Source of the DNA: Embleya sp045207655
GTDB taxonomy: Bacteria; Actinomycetota; Actinomycetes; Streptomycetales; Streptomycetaceae
DNA: 64,000 nt
Direction of reading: 5' to 3'
Assembly: GCF_045207655.1 (NCBI RefSeq)
Contig: NZ_CP108784.1
Span: 7,502,001-7,566,000, forward strand
The notes beneath the pieces were generated by a model. The model was not told the origin of the DNA and did not search any database. It was given only the letters and a program-made list of their open reading frames with translations. Below, in pieces: positions 25,054-31,923 of this stretch; the first letter of the stretch is position 1; every line of letters starts with the position of its first letter. The position numbers and the translations under genes were made by a program.

Positions 25054-25169
25054 ACACTTGCGGCTCCGCCGCTCTCCGCGCTTCGCGCGTCGATCACCGG
25101 GGTGGGCGCGGGTCGGGGGCGCTGACGCGCCGGCGTGCGGCGGGCACGTGACCGCGCCGGTCGTGGCGT

Positions 25170-25370
25170 GGGCCCGAGGGCGGCCCCTTGGCCGTCGCCA
25201 CCGAACTCAACGGCCGCCCACGCAAAACGCTTGACGGGCAGCTCGGGCGGGATGGGGCTGCCGTTCTCGTACCGCGACCATGCCGACGTCGAGTACCCGT
25301 GCGCAGCTGCCATGTCGGGAAGGGACCAGCCCTTCCGCTGCCCACGTGAGGACACCAGGGCGCACGATCC
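25170..25370 (-). pseudogene. Remnant of an XRE-type helix-turn-helix regulator
   Basis: On the minus strand one frame reads RGQRKGWSLPDMAAAHGYST, then SAWSRYENGSPIPPELPV. This is an XRE helix-turn-helix of the kind found in streptomycete DUF397-linked regulators. The sequence after about residue 60 runs into low-complexity hairpin DNA, and the usual ~280-residue body is absent. The call is a truncated gene; the edges given are approximate. Confidence 0.55.
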
Positions 25371-25461
25371 CGCCGCGCCGTGCTGTTCACCCTCGAAGCT
25401 CGGCGCGGCGACCCCGGACGGGGGTGCTGTCGGCAGGGTCGAACGGGACTGGGCTCAGTTC

Positions 25462-25890
25462 ATGACGACTCGGCACGGCCCCGACTACCCACCCGCGCTG
25501 ACCGCGCTGGTCGCGCACGCTTGGAAGGACGACGGGGACAAAGTCACGACGGGTCGGTTCCCCGTGGTGGACGTCCGGGACGCATGGGACGTTCGATCAG
25601 TGCTCGAAGTCGAAGTTCCGGGCGTGGAGGCGGATTTCGCGAGGGAGGGAGACACACGCACGGCCGTACTTGTCCACCCTGATGGTTCATGGGCGAGAGC
25701 ATCCGCTCACCGATACGCCGCGCCGACCGTTCACCAGGGCGGACCCCGCCGACTCTGGTCGGCACTGGAGATGTTCCGGCTACGGCTCAATGCCGAGGGA
25801 GCGCTACCGCTCTACGGCGCGCACGTCCGGATCACCCCCGATGGTGTCTGCCACCTGAAGCGCGGCGGGTGGACCGGTGTAATCGACTGA
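25462..25890 (+). CDS. Possible C-terminal remnant of a protein-isoaspartate methyltransferase-like gene
   Basis: The 142-residue frame starts MTTRHGPDYPPALTALVAHA. Its end, VHQGGPRRLWSALEMFRLRL followed by a GAHVRITPDG segment, recalls the tail of PCMT-like enzymes of ATP-grasp peptide systems. The methyltransferase core with the SAM motifs is missing, so the gene would be a fragment or an unrelated small protein. GC is lower than in the flanking genes. No strong ribosome site precedes the ATG. Low confidence. Confidence 0.4.
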   Translation: MTTRHGPDYPPALTALVAHAWKDDGDKVTTGRFPVVDVRDAWDVRSVLEVEVPGVEADFAREGDTRTAVLVHPDGSWARASAHRYAAPTVHQGGPRRLWSALEMFRLRLNAEGALPLYGAHVRITPDGVCHLKRGGWTGVID

Positions 25891-25993
25891 CCGAAGCCGC
25901 CCCGCGTGTTCGCGGACTCCTCGTGGGGCGGTTCTCGAATCAGGTCGGCCGCGAGCTGCCGATACGGCGGTTCTGGCGCTTGGTGATCAATCG

Positions 25994-26164
25994 TGTCCGC
26001 CGACCGGTCAACCTGCGGAGTGGGTCCGCCGGTTCGGCCTCGGTGTGCGGTGCGGGCGGGTAGCCCTTCCAACGGGCGTAGGCGGCCGGCAGGCACACCG
26101 CGCACGGCCGGAACCCGGTCTTGATCGCGGTCGCCTCTTCGGCGAAGAAGGCCCGGCCGGCGAC
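25994..26164 (-). pseudogene. 171-bp fragment of the Ada-type zinc-protein gene
   Basis: Read on the minus strand, 57 codons align closely with residues ~48-105 of the gene at 6432. They include AGRAFFAEEATAIKTGFRP, then CAVCLPAAYARWKG, and end DPLRRLTGRRT. The N-terminus with Cys35 and the whole C-terminal region are missing, and there is no start. At the nucleotide level the first ~50 bases differ at only a few positions from 6572 onward. A recombination or duplication relic. Confidence 0.8.
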
Positions 26165-26236
26165 GTTCGGCGATCTCTCGGCACGTGTCCGAAAAGCGCT
26201 CGACCCGCCACACCCGCGCCCGACAACCTGGGGCGC

Positions 26237-27040
26237 ATGATCTCCGCCGACCGCGTCCTGGTGCTCGCGCCGCGCAGCACCGACACCGACCGCGACCTGG
26301 TGAGCGCGGCACACCGTCGCGGCCTGCCCGTTCGCCGACTGCACACCTGGCGCGTCCCCAACAACCTGGTGGGCGTGCGGGCGCATCTCTACGCGGGCCC
26401 GCTGTTCGCCGACGCGATGGCGCGCGACCTGGACCTGGGACTGCTGGAGGCGCCCGAGGACTGGCTCGCCGAGCTGCCGCGCGAGCTGACCCGCCGGGAG
26501 ATCACCGCGACCACGCTCGCGCACGCCCGGACGCTGCGCACGCCGGTGTTCGTCAAGCCGCCCAACGACAAGTCGTTCCCGGCCCGGGTGTACCGGGACG
26601 GCACCGAGCTGCCCGGGAGCGACGCGGCGGACCCGGACACCAAGGTCCTGGTCAGCGAGACGATCTCGTTTCGGGCCGAGTTCCGGCTGTTCTGCCTGGA
26701 CGGGGTCGTGCGCGCGGCGTCGCGCTACGCGGTCGACGGCGACCTGGCCGTCGCGCCGATCGAGGAGTGCGCGCGGGGCGTGGACGCGCTCGCGTTCGGC
26801 GCCGACGTGCTGGCCGCGTCGGCGGCGGGGCTGCCGTCGGCGATCGTGGTGGACGTGGGCGTCACGGACCGCGGCTGGGCGGTCGTGGAGGCCAACGCGG
26901 CGTGGGCCTCGGGGGGCTACGCGAGCGATGTCGACGCGCTTTTGGACGTGGTGTTGCGAGCCGGTGGGCCGCGTCGGGAACACGAACCGCGCGACACGCC
27001 GTTCCTGCGACACGCCCCCGTCGTTCGGCGTCGCACCTGA
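26237..27040 (+). CDS. ATP-grasp domain protein (DUF4343-like)
   Basis: The 267-residue protein has an N-terminal Rossmann-like part (RVLVLAPRSTDTDRDLVSAA). An ATP-grasp core follows, with TPVFVKPPNDKSFPARVY (nucleotide-binding Lys), VLVSETISFRAEFRLFCLDG and VVEANAAWASGGY (metal-binding Glu/Asn). ATP-grasp enzymes make amide-type bonds through acyl phosphates; this R2K-like clade has no known substrate. ATG at 26237. The MarR gene follows 58 bases later on the same strand. Confidence 0.75.
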   Translation: MISADRVLVLAPRSTDTDRDLVSAAHRRGLPVRRLHTWRVPNNLVGVRAHLYAGPLFADAMARDLDLGLLEAPEDWLAELPRELTRREITATTLAHARTLRTPVFVKPPNDKSFPARVYRDGTELPGSDAADPDTKVLVSETISFRAEFRLFCLDGVVRAASRYAVDGDLAVAPIEECARGVDALAFGADVLAASAAGLPSAIVVDVGVTDRGWAVVEANAAWASGGYASDVDALLDVVLRAGGPRREHEPRDTPFLRHAPVVRRRT

Positions 27041-27098
27041 CGGGACAATGGGCGCACCCGGGTCCACCAGGATCCCCGCTCCTCGGGACGTGACACGC

Positions 27099-27578
27099 GT
27101 GAGTTCGCCGGAATCCACCTCGGCGCCGATCGGCGACCTGTTCATGCGCGTGGCCAAGCGCATCCGGGTGCGCGCCGGCCGGGAACTCGCCCCGCTGGGC
27201 CTGACCCCGGCCCAGGCGCACGCGATGAAGGTGCTCGCCCATGCCGACGGGCCGCTGCGGATGGCGGACCTGGCCGCTCGGCTGGAGATCGTGCCGCGCT
27301 CGGCGACCACCGTCGTGGACGACCTGGCCGCGCGCGAACTGGTCCGCCGCAGCACCTCCGAACTGGACCGGCGCGCGACGCTCGTGGAGCTGACCGAGCG
27401 GGGGCGGGCCGAGCTGCGGCGGATCCGGGCGATTCGGCAGGGGGCCGGGGCGGCGGTGTTCGATCGCCTGGGGGAGGCGGATCGGGCCGAGTTGTTGCGG
27501 TTGTTGCGGTTGGTGGATCGGGAGTTGGTGGAGCAGGACGCCGCGGGGGAGCCTTGCTCGCGGCGAGGGGCCGGGTGA
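27099..27578 (+). CDS. MarR-family transcriptional regulator
   Basis: The ~159-residue winged-helix protein has LGLTPAQAHAMKVLAHADGP, LRMADLAARLEIVPRSATTV, VDDLAARELVRRSTSELDRR and the wing RATLVELTERGRAEL. These are classic MarR features. The start is uncertain: GTG at 27099 with CGGGACG upstream is chosen, while ATG 27048 and GTG 27090 are in frame. It may control the ATP-grasp gene before it or the epimerase after it. Confidence 0.85.
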   Translation: MSSPESTSAPIGDLFMRVAKRIRVRAGRELAPLGLTPAQAHAMKVLAHADGPLRMADLAARLEIVPRSATTVVDDLAARELVRRSTSELDRRATLVELTERGRAELRRIRAIRQGAGAAVFDRLGEADRAELLRLLRLVDRELVEQDAAGEPCSRRGAG

Positions 27579-27677
27579 GCGGTGGGTGGGGTTCGCCGAG
27601 GGCGATTCCGCCGAGAGCGATTCCGCCCAGAGCGTGACGTGGTTGTGGGGGCGGGCGGGGGTGGGCAGGGTCGGGGC

Positions 27678-28661
27678 ATGCGACTTTTGATTCTGGGTGG
27701 GACCGCGTTCGTGGGTCGGGCCGTCACCGATGCCGCGGTGAATCGGGGCTGGGATGTGACCGTGTTCAATCGCGGTCGGCATGAACTGCCGGATGGTGTG
27801 CGCTCGTTGGTGGGAGATCGGACCACCGAGGGCGGGTTGGCGGCGTTGGCCGGCGGCGAGTGGGACTTGGCGGTGGACACCTGGAGTGCCGCGCCGCGGG
27901 TGGTTCGCGACTCGGCCGACCTGTTGGCCGATCGTGTCGGTCGGTATGTGTACGTCTCGAGTTGCTCGGTGTACGACCAGCCGACGCCGGCCGGGCTGGG
28001 GGAGGAGGCTCCGCTGGTCGAGGGGTCGCCCGACGACGGTGACGTGGCCTATCCGAACGCCAAGCGCGGGGCGGAGATCGCCGTCGAGCGGGCGTTCGGC
28101 GATCGGTACGTGCACGCGCGTGCCGGGTTGATCCTGGGGCCGCGGGAGAACATCGGCCGGCTGCCGTGGTGGCTCAACCGGATCGCTCGGGGCGGCCCGG
28201 TTGCGGCGCCGGGGCCGCGGGAGGCCGAGCTTCAGTTCATCGATGCCCGTGACCTGGCCGAATGGACCCTGGACGCGGCCGAGGCCGGTCGCAGCGGCGC
28301 CTACAACCTGATCAGCCCGACGGGCCACGGCACGATGGGCGAACTGCTCGATCTGTGCGTTCGGGTCACCGGTTCGGACGCGGAACTGCGCTGGATCGAT
28401 CCCGACACGATTTTGAAGGCGGGTATCGAGCCGTGGCTCGAACTGCCGATCTGGGTTCCGGCCGGTGAGGACTACGACGGCATCCACCGCCGCGACGTGC
28501 GCAAGGCGCTGGGCGCCGGACTGCGTGTGCGGCCGGTGGAGGAGACCGTGGCGGACACCTGGACCTGGCTCCGCTCGGTGAACGGCGTCGTGCCGCAACG
28601 CTCGGATCGACCGGTGGTGGGGCTGCCGCCGGAGAAGGAGGCCGCGATCCTGGCGGGCTGA
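27678..28661 (+). CDS. NAD-dependent epimerase/dehydratase family protein
   Basis: The 327-residue extended-SDR protein begins MRLLILGGTAFVGRAVTDAA (GxxxFxG nucleotide motif). It has VFNRGRHELPDGVRSLVGDR and VYVSSCSVYDQP with a following YPNAKRGAEIA (the Y-x-x-x-K catalytic pair). The C-terminal part with LPIWVPAGEDYDG is typical of NAD-dependent epimerase-like reductases in actinobacteria. Upstream codons to 27582 are GC-rich filler, so the ATG at 27678 is taken. Substrate unknown. Confidence 0.85.
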   Translation: MRLLILGGTAFVGRAVTDAAVNRGWDVTVFNRGRHELPDGVRSLVGDRTTEGGLAALAGGEWDLAVDTWSAAPRVVRDSADLLADRVGRYVYVSSCSVYDQPTPAGLGEEAPLVEGSPDDGDVAYPNAKRGAEIAVERAFGDRYVHARAGLILGPRENIGRLPWWLNRIARGGPVAAPGPREAELQFIDARDLAEWTLDAAEAGRSGAYNLISPTGHGTMGELLDLCVRVTGSDAELRWIDPDTILKAGIEPWLELPIWVPAGEDYDGIHRRDVRKALGAGLRVRPVEETVADTWTWLRSVNGVVPQRSDRPVVGLPPEKEAAILAG

Positions 28662-28698
28662 GCCGGGCCCGGTCCGTCTCCGCCGGAGCGCGCACCCG

Positions 28699-29265
28699 TC
28701 AGTGCGGGAGGGCGTGGTCCAGGAAGGACGTCCACGCGGTCTGGACTCTTTCGTGGTGTCGCGGGGTGTCCGCGGCGAGGTGATCGAGGAGGAGGCCGCG
28801 CAGGACGGCCAGGACCAGGGTCGATGGGACGGGGTGGTCGGCGAGGACGCGGTCGAGCGGGGGGAGCCAGTCGTCCAGGGACTTGCCGGCGAAGTCGGAC
28901 CAGGGGCCGTCGGGGGCGTCGAAGGAGCGGACGTAGCCGTCGAAGAACAGCCGGAGGGCGCCGCGGCGTTCGGGGACGACGAGCCGGCTCCACAGCAGGT
29001 CGAGGGTTTCCCGGGCGGTGCCGGGGTGATCGTCGGCGCGTTCGACCAGGGCGAGTTGTTCGACGCGACCGACGGCGAGGATCTCGCGGATCAGGCCCTC
29101 CTTCGAGCCGAAGAGGTAGAGCAGGACGCGCGGGCTGGAGCCGATCGCCTGGGCCAGCGGGCGCAGCGAGAGTTCGGCCAGGCCGTGTTCGGCGACGTAG
29201 GCCACGCTCGCGGCGAGCAGGTCGGCGCGGCGGGCGGAGGTGGGGGGTTTCGCGTCTGCGGTCAC
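28699..29265 (-). CDS. TetR-family transcriptional regulator
   Basis: The 188-residue protein has RRADLLAASVAYVAEHGLAE, then LSLRPLAQAIGSSPRVLLYL with an LF-S-K-E turn. The C-domain has the streptomycete TetR_C pattern (LWSRLVVPERRGALRLFFDG). The GTG at 29265 is the first good start. A perfect operator palindrome (29279-29298) sits just upstream, between it and the divergent GNAT gene, which points to joint repression. Confidence 0.88.
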   Translation of the reverse strand: MTADAKPPTSARRADLLAASVAYVAEHGLAELSLRPLAQAIGSSPRVLLYLFGSKEGLIREILAVGRVEQLALVERADDHPGTARETLDLLWSRLVVPERRGALRLFFDGYVRSFDAPDGPWSDFAGKSLDDWLPPLDRVLADHPVPSTLVLAVLRGLLLDHLAADTPRHHERVQTAWTSFLDHALPH

Positions 29266-29278
29266 CCGCCTATCCTCT

Positions 29279-29298
29279 ACTGAAACGACTGTTTCAGT
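29279..29298. promoter_or_regulatory. Perfect operator palindrome for the TetR/GNAT pair
   Basis: ACTGAAAC-GACT-GTTTCAGT is a perfect 8-bp inverted repeat in the 51-bp divergent spacer, 14 bases before the TetR start and 19 bases before the GNAT start. Confidence 0.8.
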
Positions 29299-29316
29299 GA
29301 AGGGGGTTTCGGGATC

Positions 29317-29832
29317 ATGACCTCGACACCTGACCCGGCGACGGTGACCATTCGTGACGCGACCCGGCCGGGTGATCTCGGGGCGATCGCCGCGTTGCAC
29401 GGGGTGTTGTACAGCCGTGAGTACGGGATGGACACGACCATGGAGGCGGATGTCGCGGCCGGGATGGCCCGACTCGTGCTGGCCCGGGCGCGGGAGGGCG
29501 ACGACGGGCCCGGGCGGATGTGGGTCGCGGAGGACGCGCGGCGGGTGCTGGGCGGGATCGGGCTGACCCGCGAGGAGGACGGCTGGACGCGACTGCGCTG
29601 GGTGATCCTGGATCCGGCCGCGCGCGGACGCGGTGTGGGTGGAGCGTTGCTGGAGACCGCGCTGGCCGAGGCCCGTCGGCGCGACGCGGTCGGGGTGTAC
29701 CTGTGGACGATCGCGGGCCTGGGCGCGTCCCGGCATCTGTACGACCGGGCCGGATTCACCCTGACGGAGGAGCATCCGGCCCGCGCCTGGGGGATCGACG
29801 CCGTCGAGCAGCGCTTCGATCTGAAGTTGTGA
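29317..29832 (+). CDS. GNAT N-acetyltransferase
   Basis: The 171-residue protein has VTIRDATRPGDLGAIAALHG, MWVAEDARRVLGGIGL, and the acetyl-CoA loop WVILDPAARGRGVGGALLET (R-G-R-G-V-G), then ASRHLYDRAGFTLTEEHPA. This is a complete GNAT fold. The acceptor is unknown; acyltransferases beside TetR genes often inactivate a drug. It is divergent from the TetR gene across the operator. Confidence 0.92.
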   Translation: MTSTPDPATVTIRDATRPGDLGAIAALHGVLYSREYGMDTTMEADVAAGMARLVLARAREGDDGPGRMWVAEDARRVLGGIGLTREEDGWTRLRWVILDPAARGRGVGGALLETALAEARRRDAVGVYLWTIAGLGASRHLYDRAGFTLTEEHPARAWGIDAVEQRFDLKL

Positions 29833-29877
29833 TCGATGGTGGTGACGGCGAACACGACCCGCGGGTCCGCGAGCGGT

Positions 29878-30306
29878 TCAGCGCAGGGGCAGGGTCACCC
29901 ACACGGTTTTGCCGCCGGTCGTATCCGGCTGGATCCCCGCGTACCCGCCGGCCTCCGCGACCAGGGCCTTGACGATCAGCAGGCCGCGCCCGCTGTCGTC
30001 GTCGACCGTCTCCAACAGCGCCTTCGGGCAGAACGGGTGTCGGTCGTGCACCCCCACCTGCACGCCACCCTCGGCGGTGCCGCGCACGGTGACGCCGATG
30101 GCGGGGGTCAGCACTCCCGCGTGCCGGACCGCGTTGGTCACCAGCTCGGACACGACCAGGCGCAGCGTGTCCACGAGGTCGCCGTGCGCGGGCATGCCCC
30201 ACTCGACGGCGATCGCGACCACCTTGCGGCGCGCCGCGGACACCTCCGCCTCGTGCGGCGGTAGATCGAACCGACACACCGGCTGGGCATCGTTGAGCAC
30301 GGTCAT
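29878..30306 (-). CDS. RsbW-like ATP-binding protein (anti-sigma kinase fold)
   Basis: The 142-residue protein of the HATPase_c_2 group has LRLVVSELVTNAVRHAG (N box with Asn), VGVHDRHPFCPKALLETVDD (G1 box in diverged form) and SGRGLLIVKALVAEAGGYAG (G2 box). Streptomycetes have dozens of such proteins; many bind anti-sigma antagonists or act as orphan kinases. ATG at 30306. No sigma or STAS gene adjoins it, so the partner is unknown. Confidence 0.87.
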   Translation of the reverse strand: MTVLNDAQPVCRFDLPPHEAEVSAARRKVVAIAVEWGMPAHGDLVDTLRLVVSELVTNAVRHAGVLTPAIGVTVRGTAEGGVQVGVHDRHPFCPKALLETVDDDSGRGLLIVKALVAEAGGYAGIQPDTTGGKTVWVTLPLR

Positions 30307-30409
30307 ACCGCGCCTCCCGAGCCGGTGGCGGTCACGCGATGGACGGACACGGCACCGTGACGGTGCCCGGTGTGGCTCATGATGTCCCCGATGGCGGGTG
30401 TACGGATCT

Positions 30410-30429
30410 TCCGAGGGAATTCCCTCGGA
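30410..30429. promoter_or_regulatory. Perfect 20-bp palindrome, possible operator
   Basis: The sequence is its own reverse complement, with half-site TCCGAGGGAA. It lies 104 bases upstream of the RsbW-like gene on the minus strand. No linked DNA-binding gene is adjacent, so the binding protein is unknown. Confidence 0.5.
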
Positions 30430-30519
30430 GCGTACCGATTCCGACGCCCGGCGCGTCCAGTTTGCGGCACTTCCACACCCCGCTCGGCGGGGCGTTCGGG
30501 GGCGTGGGCCGGCGAAACG

Positions 30520-30559
30520 CCCTGGCGGGCGCGCCGCCCGTGCACGGCGCGCGCCAGGG
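30520..30559 (-). terminator. GC-rich hairpin downstream of the MDR gene
   Basis: CCCTGGCGGGCGCGCCG pairs with CGGCGCGCGCCAGGG with a two-base bulge and an 8-base loop. It is downstream, on the minus strand, of the dehydrogenase gene and of the repeat element that overlaps its end. Confidence 0.55.
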
Positions 30560-30623
30560 TCGTCCGACCCGGGTCCACTCGTACGCGTGACATCCGTCGA
30601 GGCCCGGGCCCGGCGTCCGGCGC

Positions 30624-30815
30624 CAGGCCCGGTCCGGCGGATCCTGGTGGATCGGGCCGCGTCGTGAGCGCAGCGAGGAGCCCGAAGGGCGGATGCCGTG
30701 CGTCGGCGTGCCGGAGAAGCAGCCGCACGGTGGGTTGCATTCGGCTGTTTCTCCGGTGCGGCGAGGCGCGGTGCCAGGCGGCGCGGACGCACCAGGATCC
30801 GCCGGCCCGGGCCTA
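30624..30815. mobile_element. MITE-like element, copy 2 (inverted relative to copy 1)
   Basis: This is a 192-bp relative of 14573-14763 in reverse orientation. Its ends (30624-30644 and 30795-30815) are inverted repeats matching at 19 of 21 positions. The inner GAAGCAGCCG segment and the GAGCCCGAAGGGCGG block are both retained. The TAG stop of the minus-strand MDR gene (30813-30815) lies in the element's right end, so the element has contributed the last codons or stop of that gene. Confidence 0.72.
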
Positions 30816-31877
30816 GGCCGTGGCGGGATGTACGCCCGAGCCCCCCAGGTGCGGTCGGACCAGAACCTTGACGTGCTCGTCCGGGCGACCGAGCGTGTCG
30901 ATCGCGGCGGCCACCCCGGCGAAGCCGACCTGCCCGGTGACCAGCGACGCCGCGTCCACACTGCCCGCGGCGATCCGGGCCAGCGTCCGGGGGTACTCCT
31001 CGGGCGGATAGGTCAGGCACATCTTGACCGTGAGGTCCTTGTAGATGCCCACCACCGGCCGGAAGGTGTCCTCGGTCATGCACACCCCGATCAGCAGCAC
31101 GGTGGCGCCGCGCGGCGCGGCGTAGGTGATCCGGTCGAACATGCCGGCCTTGCCCGAGCACTCGAAGACGGTCAGCGGTTGTCCGGGCTCGGCGATCTCG
31201 CGCCACGCGAGGAACGGGTCCCGCTCGGCCGGGTCGACCACGACGTGCGCGCCGAACGCGCGGGCGAGTTCGCGGCGGCGCGGCGAGGGCTCGGAGACCA
31301 CCACCGGCGCCACGCCGCGCTCGACGAGGCCGGCGATCGCGCCCAGGCCGATCGGACCGGCGCCGATCACGATCGCCGCGCCGCCCCGCTCCGCGCCGGA
31401 GCGGGCCACGTTGCCGAAGCCGACCGCGAGCGGCTCGGTCAGCGCGGCGATCTGCGCCGGTACGTGCGAGGGCACCTTGACCAGGGCCGCGGCCTGCATG
31501 ACCATGCGCTCGCCGAAGCCGCCGGGGAAGGTGTTGGAGTAGCCGATGGTGCGCAACACCCCACCGCCGTCCAGCGCCCACGGCAGACCGACCACCACCT
31601 CGCCCTCCTCGAAGCCGGTCACGCCCGGGCCTGGCCGCACCACCCGTGCGGACAACTCGTGGCCCATCACCAGGTCGGCGTTCGGGTCGAAGACGAACGA
31701 GGGCGTGTCGGAGTCGATCGAGGCCTGGAGGAACTCGGCGGTGTGCTTGTACGCGGACAGGTCCGAGCCGCAGATCCCGCAGGCCACCGTCTCCACGAGG
31801 ACCTGCCCCTCGCCGGGTTCGGGGGCCGCGATGTCCTCGACCGTGAACGCGCCGCCGCGCAGTACCGCTGCTCGCAT
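30813..31877 (-). CDS. Zinc-type medium-chain dehydrogenase lacking the structural zinc loop
   Basis: The 354-residue MDR protein has catalytic-zinc residues in TVACGICGSDLSAYK (Cys) and LVMGHELSARV (His-Glu), and the Rossmann motif GAAIVIGAGPIGLGAIAG followed by a nucleotide-binding SEPS. The usual four-Cys structural-zinc lobe after GHE is replaced by a Cys-free stretch (GLPWALDGGGVLRTIGYSNT). It forms a pair with the LLM gene 46 bases upstream on the same strand, with PaaX divergent. The stop lies inside the repeat element at 30624-30815. Confidence 0.85.
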   Translation of the reverse strand: MRAAVLRGGAFTVEDIAAPEPGEGQVLVETVACGICGSDLSAYKHTAEFLQASIDSDTPSFVFDPNADLVMGHELSARVVRPGPGVTGFEEGEVVVGLPWALDGGGVLRTIGYSNTFPGGFGERMVMQAAALVKVPSHVPAQIAALTEPLAVGFGNVARSGAERGGAAIVIGAGPIGLGAIAGLVERGVAPVVVSEPSPRRRELARAFGAHVVVDPAERDPFLAWREIAEPGQPLTVFECSGKAGMFDRITYAAPRGATVLLIGVCMTEDTFRPVVGIYKDLTVKMCLTYPPEEYPRTLARIAAGSVDAASLVTGQVGFAGVAAAIDTLGRPDEHVKVLVRPHLGGSGVHPATA

Positions 31878-31923
31878 GATGGGTCATCTCCCTGGTGAGT
31901 CGACGAACGTGTACCGGGTGGAT

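Larger units (their letters stand above)
30307..30623. other. Spacer with palindrome and hairpin, no gene
   Basis: The 317-bp region holds a perfect 20-bp palindrome (30410-30429) and a long imperfect hairpin (30520-30559). No coding frame with a recognisable product was found. It lies between the RsbW-like gene start and the inverted-repeat element after the MDR gene. Confidence 0.5.

Noticed and set aside
25462..27040. An intact graspetide (ATP-grasp peptide) locus
   Set aside because: The ATP-grasp protein is of another clade, the methyltransferase-like part lacks its SAM domain, and no precursor peptide gene was recognised.
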